From a virus, in the IMG/VR virus record IMGVR_UViG_3300031224_000043, positions 1 to 24,817 of that record: DNA of 24,817 nt. One strand, given 5' to 3'. Below the pieces are notes generated by a model, which was not told where the DNA came from, did no database searches, and saw only the letters and a program-made list of their open reading frames with translations. How positions within the stretch are numbered: the stretch's first letter is position 1; every line of letters begins with the position of its first letter. The translations under genes and the position numbers were made by a program. This document shows, one piece after another, positions 8,193-16,536 of the stretch.

Positions 8193-10514
8193 TTAAAGAT
8201 TAAAGTGAATTTTGTTTTTTGTTAGTTTTTTGTTATATGCTGTAAATTTTTTAAAATCATAGTTTTTATTAAAGAATGAATCTTCTGATAAATTAGATAC
8301 TTTTGGTTTAGTAGAATCTTCTAATGAATATTTAATAGTTTTATATCTATCTTCTACTAATATAAGTAACATACCTAATGCCGAAATCCTATCAAAGTTA
8401 CCAGTTGGACTAAAAGCAATAAGTTCTCTTATTATACCAGGACTACGTAATAATTGTACTGGTGTAACACCTTCTCTATCATCTAATTCATCATCATCTA
8501 ACCACATTTCTATTAATTGTAAACCATAGTTGTTTACACCAACTGTTCCAGGTGTACCTTTTCTTGTATTACCTGTTTTACGTATAGTTGTGTTTGCTTC
8601 ATCTTTTAATGATTCTGGTGTATCTGCTAATCTATTTAATGATTTTTTCTTTTCATAATGCCAGAATAAACCTTTTTTATTATTTTCATAATTATTTAAA
8701 CCATTATAAAACATAGTAAGTTTTCTTGTTATTTCATAGAAATCTTTTGCGTTACGTCTACCTGTATATTCTGCAACAATACGTTTAGTCCAACCATCCA
8801 TTACTATAGATGAACCAAGTGAGTTAGTTGTACTTTCATCATCATCATATGTATCAGTACCTATAAAATATCTATTTGGAAATACTTCATCATCATTATT
8901 ACGTTTTGGCATTTCAAAAAATTCTATTATACCGGGATGTATTGAGTTATCAAGTATAGGATAATTATGTACAACATCTTTTTTATCTTTAGGTGTAAAC
9001 CTTAATTCACCCTTAGAGTTAAAAGTAAGATCTCCGTACCAATGTTTATCTGCATATTCTTTAGGATTTTGTTGTAAATTTTTCATTTGATTTTTTAAAT
9101 CAGCAATTGGAAATCTATTACCTGTTTTATTAAGAAACATTTCTGATGGAACTAAAGGATAATTCATCATTTCTAAATCTAATGCAGAGTTAGATTTAGC
9201 TTTTTTAGCTTTAGATCTTTCTTCTAACTTATAATCATACGCTTGTGCAAAGTTGGTGTTACCGTTTTTATCTTTAAAACTATTAATACCATATATTGCT
9301 GGTACAAACCAACCTATTTTACCTGTTCCTTCCCATACATCTTCAAATTCAAGGAATTGAAATGCTTTTGGATCTCTAAATATAATTTCAGATTCAATAA
9401 TTTTTTCCATGTTACCACCAGTACCTAAATATACAGAAGAACCAAATTTCCAGTTACCTTCCATTTGACATGCTATGTTGGATCCATGTGCTGTAAGTAC
9501 ATTAGACATAAGACCTACTTCTTCTATAACCATTACACCAGGTCTTGTACCTGCAGCTGCTTCTGGATTTTCTGTAGTGTATATACCATGTTTTATATTA
9601 CTACCAGTACCTAGCTTAATCCAAGTACCACCTATATTTTTTTCATACTCGTGTCTCCATGGGTTTTTCATGTTGTTTGGACCTAATGAACCTGCCATTG
9701 ATTTAGTTAACGGAGAAGGATAATATTTACCGTTGGAATCAATATAATTACCCGGTAAGTGATCCATTGCTTCTCTTGTTTTACTAAGTATATCAGCTGA
9801 TTTAGAAGATATTGCTGCTCCTGCAAATATTTCTACCTTATATGGGTTTTCTATTGTATAGCTATTGTATTCTTTAGCTCCATCAAATAACAACTCATAT
9901 AAAATAACACCTACACCAACCATAAAAGATTTACCAAAACCCCTAGCACCAAGCATAAATAGATTTCTAGCTTCATTATCATAAAGAGGTTTACCTTGAG
10001 GTTTATCTCTTAACATTCTTATATATGTTGCTGTTTCTATATACTTAAGATCTTTAAGATGCTCAGGTAAGTCTTCATGTTTATATGTTACAAGTCTTCT
10101 GTCACAACTAAATTCTTTATCATCTGCAAATCCAGAAAAACCACGAGCCTCTAACCAGTTATAAAAAAACCCCCATTCAATATCTCTAAGGTATGGACGC
10201 ATTTTCATTTTAGGTGCTGATTTAGGACCCTTTTCGTCTTGGTGTAATATTGTACCAAAGTTTACATAAAAGTATAGGTTACCTGGCATATAGCGCCAGT
10301 TGTTAGACTCTATTGTGTAATCTATATCATTATCTATATTTACCTTAATACCTTTTTCATCTAATCCCCAAAAACCTTCAATACATCTTTTTTTATGTAA
10401 CTTCCAATACCTAAGATACCCAATGCTACTGGGATGTAGCTTGGGCACTCTAGAAATCAAAAAGTTTGATCTATTATTTATAAAAGGAATAGATGGGCTT
10501 TTAATTATGTTCAT
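8193..10514 (-). CDS. terL: Terminase large subunit (packaging ATPase and nuclease), 773 aa
   Basis: This is the DNA-packaging motor. It docks on the portal, pumps DNA with its ATPase domain and cuts concatemers with its nuclease domain. Visible motifs are a Walker A-like GARGFGKS at residues 189-196, a Walker B VMVIEE at 327-332, and a GTGG coupling-like motif at 364-367. The C-terminal nuclease domain has GTDTYDDDE at 552-560, with a further candidate metal-binding Asp at 708 (FDRISALGML). An N-terminal extension of about 180 residues precedes the ATPase, so the protein is longer than the usual 450-600 residues; long forms are known in Bacteroidota phages. Its start overlaps the previous small gene by 14 nt. 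An 85-bp gap with promoter-like sequence separates it from the portal. Confidence 0.9.
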   Translation of the reverse strand: MNIIKSPSIPFINNRSNFLISRVPKLHPSSIGYLRYWKLHKKRCIEGFWGLDEKGIKVNIDNDIDYTIESNNWRYMPGNLYFYVNFGTILHQDEKGPKSAPKMKMRPYLRDIEWGFFYNWLEARGFSGFADDKEFSCDRRLVTYKHEDLPEHLKDLKYIETATYIRMLRDKPQGKPLYDNEARNLFMLGARGFGKSFMVGVGVILYELLFDGAKEYNSYTIENPYKVEIFAGAAISSKSADILSKTREAMDHLPGNYIDSNGKYYPSPLTKSMAGSLGPNNMKNPWRHEYEKNIGGTWIKLGTGSNIKHGIYTTENPEAAAGTRPGVMVIEEVGLMSNVLTAHGSNIACQMEGNWKFGSSVYLGTGGNMEKIIESEIIFRDPKAFQFLEFEDVWEGTGKIGWFVPAIYGINSFKDKNGNTNFAQAYDYKLEERSKAKKAKSNSALDLEMMNYPLVPSEMFLNKTGNRFPIADLKNQMKNLQQNPKEYADKHWYGDLTFNSKGELRFTPKDKKDVVHNYPILDNSIHPGIIEFFEMPKRNNDDEVFPNRYFIGTDTYDDDESTTNSLGSSIVMDGWTKRIVAEYTGRRNAKDFYEITRKLTMFYNGLNNYENNKKGLFWHYEKKKSLNRLADTPESLKDEANTTIRKTGNTRKGTPGTVGVNNYGLQLIEMWLDDDELDDREGVTPVQLLRSPGIIRELIAFSPTGNFDRISALGMLLILVEDRYKTIKYSLEDSTKPKVSNLSEDSFFNKNYDFKKFTAYNKKLTKNKIHFNL

Positions 10515-10722
10515 TAGATTTTTTTATTATATTTTTTATAGCTTTATCAAAAGCTTTTCTAGCATTAGGTCCTCCTGAAGAAGAATCTTGATAAATAATA
10601 TTATATTTACTATATTTAAAATCTAAATCTTTTAATATATTTTTTAAATTTTCTAATGTAAATTTAGAGTAGTCCTTGTTCTGCTGCTGATTCTTGCATT
10701 CCTCCTTTTGTTTTTCCTCCAT
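10501..10722 (-). CDS. Small hypothetical protein next to terminase, 73 aa
   Basis: A basic, Lys/Asn-rich, probably helical protein (MEEKQKEECKNQQQNKDYSK at the start). It overlaps the 190-residue gene by 59 nt and the terminase start by 14 nt, which implies translational coupling. No in-frame ATG exists further in, so the long overlap appears real. Its position just before terL makes a packaging or small-terminase role conceivable, but no helix-turn-helix is evident and the family is not recognised. Confidence 0.6.
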   Translation of the reverse strand: MEEKQKEECKNQQQNKDYSKFTLENLKNILKDLDFKYSKYNIIYQDSSSGGPNARKAFDKAIKNIIKKSNEHN

Positions 10723-11236
10723 CTGTTTTTTCTTTATCTACCATTTGTTGAACACTATCTAAGTATTCATATATTTTTTTAGTTTCAACTACCATCTTAT
10801 CAAGTTGTGCAGCTGTACCTTTTGTCAGTTTTGATCTACCACCTACTTCTTCGTATTCATCAAGACTATATTCTGTATTTTTTATAAATTTAGAACGCTC
10901 ATTCATTTTTTCTATTATGTCAAACAAGTTACGTTCTCCTGGTGTAAGACATCTATTGTAATATTCTTCAATTAAGTCTTCATGATTATCCCATTCTACT
11001 TTACAGTAGTCTGTTACAATTAAATTACGTTTATCTTGGTCAGCTAAGTTCTTCCATGGATTATCAGTGTGTGGATCTACCAAAAAAGCAATAGCCCACA
11101 TGATTTGTGAGCTAGTGTTTTTGTTTTTAGACTTATCTGATTTATTGAACTCTCTAAACTTCTTAATTGTAAGAAATGAAGGGTTTACCAACCAAAAGTT
11201 TTCATTAGTATCAAATGTTCTAACTATTGTTGTCAT
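10664..11236 (-). CDS. Conserved phage protein upstream of terminase, 190 aa (small-terminase candidate)
   Basis: The N-terminus (NENFWLVNPSFLTIKKFREF) and the stretch SSQIMWAIAFLVDP are recognisable, from memory, as a family encoded just before terL in Bacteroidota phages. The middle is predicted helical, with LTPGERNLFDIIEKMNER. The C-terminal 50 residues are likely coiled coil followed by a Gly/Gln-rich tail. The start overlaps the GroES-like stop by 1 nt (TAATG type). Position and helical content fit a small terminase or packaging accessory, but no DNA-binding motif is clear, so this is an inference. Confidence 0.6.
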   Translation of the reverse strand: MTTIVRTFDTNENFWLVNPSFLTIKKFREFNKSDKSKNKNTSSQIMWAIAFLVDPHTDNPWKNLADQDKRNLIVTDYCKVEWDNHEDLIEEYYNRCLTPGERNLFDIIEKMNERSKFIKNTEYSLDEYEEVGGRSKLTKGTAAQLDKMVVETKKIYEYLDSVQQMVDKEKTDGGKTKGGMQESAAEQGLL

Positions 11237-11589
11237 TATACTGTAAATTTACCTTTAACAAACCTACGTGAATCATCAACTAATATATACATATTATCAT
11301 CAATTTCCATGCTTTTAAATTCAAGTGTTGACAATACCTCATTTGTATTAGTTGGATTTTTTTTATGTACAACAAATTCTTCAAGGTCTAATCTAATTTG
11401 ATCACCTACTTTAAAATGACAACCTTCTCCTGCTGCTACAATAAATTGATTTTCATCAAATATAGGTTCTTGACTATCTGAAAAGTCTAAATCATTTGTT
11501 GCAAAGTATTTATTAGTTGTTACTAAATATGTTGATCTATGTGGTTCAAAGTTTATTTCCAAATCTGTAATGTCTTTTGCTTTAATCAT
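11236..11589 (-). CDS. GroES-like co-chaperonin, 117 aa (tentative)
   Basis: GroES caps the GroEL folding chamber. Residues 49-67 (FIVAAGEGCHFKVGDQIRL) match the GroES pattern 'V.AVGPG...VKVGD.V', and residues 94-107 (MEIDDNMYILVDDS) match its C-terminal 'I.GEEYLI..ESDI'. The N-terminal 45 residues do not obviously match, and the canonical mobile loop is not recognisable, so it is as divergent as known phage co-chaperonins such as T4 gp31. The length is a little above the usual 95-105 residues. A GroEL-like gene lies 2.4 kb upstream in the same block, which supports the call. An unrelated small beta-barrel protein remains possible. Confidence 0.55.
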   Translation of the reverse strand: MIKAKDITDLEINFEPHRSTYLVTTNKYFATNDLDFSDSQEPIFDENQFIVAAGEGCHFKVGDQIRLDLEEFVVHKKNPTNTNEVLSTLEFKSMEIDDNMYILVDDSRRFVKGKFTV

Positions 11590-11803
11590 TTTTCTTATTT
11601 AATTTATTTATTCGTTTGTAAATTTTTTTATTAAAATAAAACTTACCTAAGTGTTGATGAAAAAAGTTAGTTTTCTCATCGTTTTCTAAATCTTTTTTTT
11701 CTATTTTAGATACCATAAATTCATACACACTATCTACTACTTGTTTTATTTCTATATCTCTTCTACTAACTAGTAATCCTATTTTGTGTATAATTTTATC
11801 CAT
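11582..11803 (-). CDS. Small HU/IHF-like DNA-binding protein, 73 aa (tentative)
   Basis: The arrangement (HKIGLLVSRRDIEIKQVVDS, a helical stretch, then HLGKFYFNKKIYKRINKLNK) resembles the N-terminal helices and the 'G.F' turn of HU/IHF proteins. Short relatives are common in Bacteroidota phages. The DNA-embracing arm is missing or very short, because HU is usually 90 residues. The start overlaps the previous gene by 8 nt (ATGG within the stop region), consistent with one operon. The role could be DNA bending for replication or packaging; the evidence is a weak pattern match. Confidence 0.5.
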   Translation of the reverse strand: MDKIIHKIGLLVSRRDIEIKQVVDSVYEFMVSKIEKKDLENDEKTNFFHQHLGKFYFNKKIYKRINKLNKKND

Positions 11804-12164
11804 CTATAATAAATTCAAATTTTAATTCGTATTTACCATTTTTAACATCTGGTATAAATTTATCTTTTATTTTTCTTTTTTCTATTATACCGGCTTTTCT
11901 TAATATAGTAAGACTATTTTGTATAATGTGATCTTCTATGTTTAAATCATTTCTTATTTTTAGTTTTGTTTCATAATCAAATACTGCTTTCCATAAATCG
12001 TCTTCATTATTATAGTCATTTTTTAGCATATCATGATGATATAATAACTCTGTTAAAATAGAAACTTGTCTTTTCTTTATTTTATGAAATGGTTGAGTTA
12101 TTAATAACCATCTTTTAAAAAAATTTCTTTTATTACATGGTATTTTAAATTTTCCATTATTCAT
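11796..12164 (-). CDS. Putative winged-helix DNA-binding protein, 122 aa
   Basis: The N-terminal motif NKRNFFKRWLLITQPFHKIKKRQ is followed by helices and a basic segment with LTILRKAGIIEKRKIKDKFI (residues about 86-105) ending in beta strands, the usual order of a winged helix. I recall a similar protein family from crAss-like and other Bacteroidota phages. It overlaps its neighbours by 8 nt on both sides. A regulator of replication or late transcription is plausible, but the binding site and the partner are unknown. Confidence 0.55.
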   Translation of the reverse strand: MNNGKFKIPCNKRNFFKRWLLITQPFHKIKKRQVSILTELLYHHDMLKNDYNNEDDLWKAVFDYETKLKIRNDLNIEDHIIQNSLTILRKAGIIEKRKIKDKFIPDVKNGKYELKFEFIIDG

Positions 12165-12810
12165 CTCTTATTATATTTAATACTTTTTCTACAGCAGGAT
12201 GTCTGTGATTTTTAGTAAGTTCTGCAACATAACAATATTCAGGTACTTGTTTTAGTTTATTAAGTAATGTTATACAGCTAGAAAGTTTTTGTTTTAAGTC
12301 TACTTGTTGTCTACTACCTGAAAATATTAATTTAGATGTTTTACCTAATCTACCTATAATCATTTCCATTTGACTTTTTGTACAGTTTTGAAACTCATCT
12401 ACTATAACAATAGCATTATCATAACTTACACCCCTAGTAAACGCAATTGGTAATATTCTAATTTCTTCTTTTTCAATATGCTTACTTATTTTATTCTTTT
12501 TTACATCTGTTGTTCCATATACGTTTCTTATATTTTCATATATTGGTTGTAAAAAAGGATCTAATTTTTCTGAAATACCACCTGGTAAATAACCAAAATC
12601 TTCTGTGGTTACGGTTGGTCTTGTTATAATTATTTGTTTGTAATGTGTATCTTTTCTAAAAAATAAATCAAGTGCAATGTTTACAGCAAGCATTGTTTTA
12701 CCAGTACCTTCTTTACCTATAATAAAATTTAAAGGCATTTTTAATACAGTATTTTTAATTTCTTTTTGTTCTTGTGTGAGCTTAATATTAAAATTTATTT
12801 CTTTTGACAT
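12157..12810 (-). CDS. phoH: PhoH-like P-loop ATPase, 217 aa
   Basis: Walker A GKEGTGKT lies at residues 32-39 and Walker B IVIVDEFQN at 134-142. The family signature RPTVTTEDFGYLPG at 64-77 and a sensor-like FSGSRQQVDL at 163-172 are also present. The C-terminal TKNHRHPAVEKVL is typical of PhoH. PhoH-like proteins are widespread in marine and large phages. Related proteins have ATPase and, in some cases, RNA helicase or RNase-associated activity, but the role during infection is not established. The length is close to that of other phage PhoH proteins. It is part of the overlapping leftward operon, and no phosphate-response element is visible nearby. Confidence 0.88.
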   Translation of the reverse strand: MSKEINFNIKLTQEQKEIKNTVLKMPLNFIIGKEGTGKTMLAVNIALDLFFRKDTHYKQIIITRPTVTTEDFGYLPGGISEKLDPFLQPIYENIRNVYGTTDVKKNKISKHIEKEEIRILPIAFTRGVSYDNAIVIVDEFQNCTKSQMEMIIGRLGKTSKLIFSGSRQQVDLKQKLSSCITLLNKLKQVPEYCYVAELTKNHRHPAVEKVLNIIRDE

Positions 12811-13079
12811 TAGTATCCTATTTTTTTTATAACTGTAAACAGTCTTTTATTTTCGTTTATGAAATTACCTACTATATCATACATTTTATCTTTATCAGTT
12901 GTTAACGTTGATACATTTTTAAAAAGTTTTCCATTTAATCCAACTTTAGCATGTAATTCTTCTATAGTGTGTGAATGTATTTTAGTTGGTAAATATACTG
13001 TTCTATATCCTATTGGTTCTTCATCCGTATCATTATTATATAAAGGTATATTTACTATTTTAATAACTGTACTATCCAT
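12810..13079 (-). CDS. Hypothetical protein, 89 aa
   Basis: A small soluble protein, beta-rich at the N-terminus (VIKIVNIPLY, then YRTVYLPTKI) and helical at the C-terminus. The start overlaps the stop of the 69-residue gene by 8 nt and its own stop overlaps the PhoH start by 1 nt, so it is translated with them. No motif or family was recognised. Confidence 0.6.
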   Translation of the reverse strand: MDSTVIKIVNIPLYNNDTDEEPIGYRTVYLPTKIHSHTIEELHAKVGLNGKLFKNVSTLTTDKDKMYDIVGNFINENKRLFTVIKKIGY

Positions 13080-13281
13080 CTATGGCTTTAAAACCATGTT
13101 TTTCAAAATATACATATATAGTAGGTAAAGTTGATGTATGGTTTAAGCTATCACAATCACCGCACCATACATTACTTTTGTTATCTTCTATTATATATAA
13201 ACTTTTACATGCATTGCAAAACTCTACTTGTTCATCGTCGTAATTCATTATTTTGTGTTTATTACTAGTTTTAGGTTCCAT
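13072..13281 (-). CDS. Small zinc-ribbon protein, 69 aa
   Basis: Two CxxC pairs (Cys22/Cys25 and Cys40/Cys43) separated by 14 residues with aromatic and acidic residues between them form a rubredoxin-type zinc ribbon. A C-terminal beta segment follows. Small zinc ribbons are common in phage operons and often bind nucleic acid or RNA polymerase, but the partner is unknown. It overlaps the gene downstream by 8 nt and the 58-residue gene upstream by 34 nt. Confidence 0.65.
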   Translation of the reverse strand: MEPKTSNKHKIMNYDDEQVEFCNACKSLYIIEDNKSNVWCGDCDSLNHTSTLPTIYVYFEKHGFKAIDG

Positions 13282-13424
13282 AAATTTTTGTTTCTATATA
13301 TAGTAATATCAGAAGTTCTTTTTGTGTTTTTTGTATTCATTTTATGGTTTTCAGCTAATGTTAAAGTAAGTATTTTATCTAATTCTTTAAATGTTTTATA
13401 TTTGTATATGTATTGCATTTTCAT
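13248..13424 (-). CDS. Small basic protein, 58 aa
   Basis: This open frame fills an otherwise empty 114-bp gap. It starts at ATG 13424 (MKMQYIYKYKTFKELDKILT) and stops at TAA 13248. The protein is rich in Lys, Asn and Thr. It overlaps the 98-residue gene by 29 nt and the zinc-ribbon gene by 34 nt, which fits the overlap style of this operon. A start three codons in (ATG 13418) is equally possible. No family is recognised. The call rests on gap filling and the intact frame. Confidence 0.5.
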   Translation of the reverse strand: MKMQYIYKYKTFKELDKILTLTLAENHKMNTKNTKRTSDITIYRNKNLWNLKLVINTK

Positions 13425-13692
13425 TTTTATAATTTTTCCATTCTTGTTTTTCCATTAAATCAGGAAATCTATTACCATCATTACAACTTTCTTTTAAATG
13501 ACTTTTCTTTCTTGGTGGACATCCGCAATATATACATTCATTAGTAATAAGACAATCATCTTTACAAAGATTTAATCTATACAGTACTTGTTCTTTAATA
13601 TACTTAGGTCTTCCAAATAATTCATTTATATAATATAAAATATTACCTTTAATAAAAGCTCTTACGTTTTTAAATGTTATTTCTTTATTCAT
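13396..13692 (-). CDS. Cysteine-rich protein, 98 aa (putative zinc finger)
   Basis: After a helical N-terminus the centre contains six cysteines (residues 43, 47, 53, 56, 58 and 70) in the pattern CxxxC...CxxCxC, followed by GNRFPDLM. I recall similar 'C..CGC' proteins with a terminal RFP/RWP motif from Bacteroidota phages. The cysteine spacing suggests one or two bound metal ions. The function is unknown. It overlaps the 100-residue gene upstream by 8 nt. Confidence 0.6.
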   Translation of the reverse strand: MNKEITFKNVRAFIKGNILYYINELFGRPKYIKEQVLYRLNLCKDDCLITNECIYCGCPPRKKSHLKESCNDGNRFPDLMEKQEWKNYKNENAIHIQI

Positions 13693-13987
13693 CGTTTGTA
13701 ATTTTTAACATTATAGCTTGTTCATATTCGTCAAACATATTTTCTTTATCAAATTGTCTAACTGTTTTACCAAAGTTGTCAAGAGTTAATTTTAAACCTT
13801 CTTTTTTGATTTCATTAGCAAGTTTTACTACGTATTTAATACGCTTTGTAAGTTCACTTGTATGAAATTGCATATCAACTTGAGTTTGTCTACCTTTAGT
13901 TCTTTTACTATTATTAAAAAGTCTTTTAGGTATTTTATTACCGTTTTCATCTATTTTACCTCTACGTTGTTGTCTAGCTATCCCCAT
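13685..13987 (-). CDS. Hypothetical basic protein, 100 aa
   Basis: The N-terminal 35 residues are strongly basic (MGIARQQRRGKIDENGNKIP, then KRTKGRQTQ). The rest is predicted helical and amphipathic. The basic tail suggests nucleic-acid or membrane-surface contact. The start overlaps the chaperonin stop by 14 nt. Family not recognised. Confidence 0.6.
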   Translation of the reverse strand: MGIARQQRRGKIDENGNKIPKRLFNNSKRTKGRQTQVDMQFHTSELTKRIKYVVKLANEIKKEGLKLTLDNFGKTVRQFDKENMFDEYEQAIMLKITNDE

Positions 13988-15389
13988 TTATAATAATTGT
14001 ATTAGTTGTTAATATTGTTCCAGCTACTGCTATGGCATTTGTAATTGCACACTTAAGTACTAGTGATGGATCGTATATTTTATTTTTAATTATTTCTTCT
14101 TTATCATAACAATTTAATATAGACCATGGATCATTAAGTGCTTTGATTAATATTTTGTTATCAATTTTATCAGCTATTTCCATTGCTGTAATACCACCAC
14201 CTAATATTATACCATCTAGTAAAGCTGACTTACATGCGTTTACTGCATCTTCTAACTTGTCATGTAATTCTCTATATTCTATTTCTGAACCTGCTCCTAT
14301 GTTAATTATACTAATACCGCATTTAAATTTACTAAGTAATGATAATAGTTGTTCTATTTCATAACCATCAGTAGATTTATCTAATTTAAATTTTAAAAAT
14401 TTAATTCTTTGGTTTAATTCTTTATTTTCTATATTATCGTTATGGAATATTAACCTATTATTTTTACCACTAAATGTTTTTACAAATCCATAATCTAAAC
14501 CTTTGTAAAACTGTGTTGTATTTAATACTTTAGTAGCTCCTGTATAAGCTCTAATATTTTCAAGTGTTTCTAATCTACCAGATGAATAACCTGGAGATTT
14601 AATAAGTTTAATGTTCCAATGTTGTCTATTACTATATATTATCTTTTGAATGTCATTAGAAAATTCTTCTGCTATAATAATTATATTTTCATTTACATTT
14701 TTTATTTCTTGTAAGAAAACACTCATGGATCTTACGTTGTCAATTTTACCATCTATTGTATAAACTCTAGAATATGATAAAGTATCTTCTGTATAATCAT
14801 ACTGAGAATTAAATACATTACCATCTGTTGAATAACCTTCAATAAATTCTGTTGTAGTTACTTTATCTTTTGATTGGTCAAACAATACATCAGCGTCAAT
14901 ATTACTACTAAAAACTTTTAGTATTAGTTCTGATACATTTTTATCACCATTTGTTGATACCATTGCAATATCATAAATGTCATCTATTGTACATTCTCTT
15001 TTATATTTATTTATATGATCTATTATTTGAGGTAAACAATCTTCTAGTTCTCTTTTAAGTATAATACCATTAGTATTAGATTTAAATCCTTCTTCTATAA
15101 TAGTTCTTGCAAACAACATTGAAGTAGTTGTACCATCACCAGCTTGTGTGTTAGTAAGAAGACACGCTTCTTTTAACATTTGTATAGCTTCATTTTCAAA
15201 CCTATCTTTTGAACTAATTTCTTTTGCTACTGATACACCATCTTTAGTAATAAATCTACTACCATCCGGTTGACTAATAATTACATTATGACCATTTGGA
15301 CCGTATGTACTAAGAACAGCGTCTGCTATTTTTTTTGTACCTATTAGTAATTTTTCTCTAGCTTCTACGTTGCTTAATATTTTACTCAT
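13974..15389 (-). CDS. groL: Phage GroEL-like chaperonin (Cpn60), 471 aa
   Basis: An ATP-driven folding chamber protein. It has GPNGHNVII at residues 30-38 (nucleotide-binding GPKGRNV), TKDGVSVAKEI at 48-58, GDGTTT at 84-89 with the catalytic-type Asp, GAGSEIEYRE at 365-374, LEDAVNA at 379-385 containing the Asp equivalent to E. coli Asp398, and a GGG at 397-399. The equatorial domains are intact. The apical and intermediate region (about 135-355) is divergent and shortened, and the C-terminal GGM tail is absent. E. coli GroEL is 548 residues. I chose ATG 15389; four codons further upstream the frame begins only with TTG. That ATG overlaps the preceding stop (ATGAGTAA). A GroES-like gene lies downstream, so the pair probably folds phage structural proteins. 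Confidence 0.9.
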   Translation of the reverse strand: MSKILSNVEAREKLLIGTKKIADAVLSTYGPNGHNVIISQPDGSRFITKDGVSVAKEISSKDRFENEAIQMLKEACLLTNTQAGDGTTTSMLFARTIIEEGFKSNTNGIILKRELEDCLPQIIDHINKYKRECTIDDIYDIAMVSTNGDKNVSELILKVFSSNIDADVLFDQSKDKVTTTEFIEGYSTDGNVFNSQYDYTEDTLSYSRVYTIDGKIDNVRSMSVFLQEIKNVNENIIIIAEEFSNDIQKIIYSNRQHWNIKLIKSPGYSSGRLETLENIRAYTGATKVLNTTQFYKGLDYGFVKTFSGKNNRLIFHNDNIENKELNQRIKFLKFKLDKSTDGYEIEQLLSLLSKFKCGISIINIGAGSEIEYRELHDKLEDAVNACKSALLDGIILGGGITAMEIADKIDNKILIKALNDPWSILNCYDKEEIIKNKIYDPSLVLKCAITNAIAVAGTILTTNTIIINGDS

Positions 15390-15648
15390 CTTCTTTTCCA
15401 AATATGTCTTCTGTTAGTTCTATAGATATTGTTACTTCTAAATCATTATTACTATACGTATAAATCCCATTGCAAACAATATTTCTAAACTCTTGATCTG
15501 ATATAAGACCTTCTTTTAATTCACTTCCCATTTCCCTGCCAAGAAAGTCTTCAAAAACTTCCTCAGCTTTTTCACGGGAAGTTACATTTTTAAAGTCTTC
15601 AACGGTATCCCAACCATCACTTTTATAATATGTAACTGTATAATTCAT
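15382..15648 (-). CDS. Hypothetical acidic protein, 88 aa
   Basis: Begins MNYTVTYYKSDGWDTVEDFK, a beta hairpin-like start followed by an acidic helix (SREKAEEVFEDFL). No cysteine motif, signal peptide or membrane segment is present. The stop overlaps the chaperonin start by 8 nt and its start overlaps the membrane-protein stop by 1 nt. This suggests co-expression with the chaperonin, but no function is recognised. Confidence 0.6.
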   Translation of the reverse strand: MNYTVTYYKSDGWDTVEDFKNVTSREKAEEVFEDFLGREMGSELKEGLISDQEFRNIVCNGIYTYSNNDLEVTISIELTEDIFGKEDE

Positions 15649-16037
15649 TATTCTGTTTTTTTACGTTTAGTGTAATTACGTTTTTTGTTTTTAGGTGCTT
15701 TCACAATTTCAACATCTACAACTTCTGTTTCTTTAGATTTTTGTTCTTTTTCAAACTTATCATTCTTTTCTTGAAACGATTTAAACAATTCTCTAAGTTG
15801 TTTATTTTCTGATTCAATAATGTTTGCAGTTTTTACAATTTGATTTGCTTCTGTAATTACTGCTTGTTTAACAAAAAACTGATAAAGTCCAAATACTGAT
15901 GAACTAATAGGTACAAGTGAAGCTAGAAATACTTCAAACCCAATTGAATCTGTGAATACTAATGCTAAACTTCCTAAACTTAATAGTGTTGCTATACCAA
16001 TAAAAATTGCTTTAGGTTGTTTTAAAAATTCTTTCAT
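15648..16037 (-). CDS. Two-helix membrane protein, 129 aa (possible holin)
   Basis: Two hydrophobic segments (about residues 9-28 and 34-56) are joined by a short turn. A coiled-coil-like charged region (about 60-105) and a very basic tail (KNKKRNYTKRKKTE) follow. Two membrane helices plus a charged C-terminus is the layout of class II holins, but no endolysin gene is visible in this window, so a holin role is only one option. Others are a membrane anchor for replication or a superinfection protein. It has its own promoter (16077-16107) with a leader of about 33 nt. Confidence 0.65.
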   Translation of the reverse strand: MKEFLKQPKAIFIGIATLLSLGSLALVFTDSIGFEVFLASLVPISSSVFGLYQFFVKQAVITEANQIVKTANIIESENKQLRELFKSFQEKNDKFEKEQKSKETEVVDVEIVKAPKNKKRNYTKRKKTE

Positions 16038-16076
16038 TTTTTTTAATTTTAAATTATGTTGTTTTTAATTATAGTA

Positions 16077-16107
16077 CAAAGGTACGATGGATATTTTTAA
16101 TATGCAA
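16077..16107 (-). promoter_or_regulatory. Promoter of the membrane-protein and chaperonin operon
   Basis: On the minus strand TTG (16107-16105), exactly 20 nt, then TACCTTTG (16084-16077). This matches the Bacteroidota housekeeping consensus (TTG, about 19-20 nt, TAnnTTTG). The start codon at 16037 follows after an A/T-rich leader. The -33 box is embedded in TTACTTGC or a close relative, as in the neighbouring promoter at 16566-16596. Confidence 0.7.
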
Positions 16108-16119
16108 GTAAAATCGTAT

Positions 16120-16536
16120 TTATTTTATATTTAGTTGTTTTAATAGTTTGATTAACTCTGATTTATTTTTAATTTCTCCAAGATATAACCTCTTATTTCT
16201 TAATTCATCTAATATGGTATATTCAAAAACAGTACTATATTCATCTCTGTAATAACTAAATACATAATGTTTTAATTTAAATACTTCTATTACTCCATTT
16301 GGAAAAGTTGAATATGAGTTATCTTTCCAACCTAAACTTTCTATATCTTCTTTATCTAGGTATTTAACTTTTTCTAATGACATATTAAGTTCATCTAATT
16401 TACTATTTCCTCTTTGATCTAACATTGTTTCATAAAAACATGGTAACCAACTATCACATTCTTTATTTAAATGTTCATATTCAAATCCTACATAAAACTC
16501 CTCTATACTTGGTGTGTAATATTCACTTTCTTTCAT
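16120..16536 (-). CDS. Hypothetical protein, 138 aa (conserved in Bacteroidota phages)
   Basis: Begins MKESEYYTPSIEEFYVGFEYE; the 'YTPxIEEFxVGFEYE' start is, from memory, shared with many small proteins in Bacteroidota phages and prophages. The rest is mixed alpha/beta with GWKDNSYSTFPNGVIEVFKL and a Leu/Lys-rich C-terminal helix. It is the first gene of the leftward block, separated from the next by a promoter, so it may be monocistronic. The function is unknown. Confidence 0.65.
   Translation of the reverse strand: MKESEYYTPSIEEFYVGFEYEHLNKECDSWLPCFYETMLDQRGNSKLDELNMSLEKVKYLDKEDIESLGWKDNSYSTFPNGVIEVFKLKHYVFSYYRDEYSTVFEYTILDELRNKRLYLGEIKNKSELIKLLKQLNIK

Noticed and set aside
13974-15401. 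Chaperonin start four codons upstream of the chosen ATG
   Set aside because: That codon is TTG; the ATG at 15389 overlaps the preceding stop and matches the usual GroEL N-terminus better.
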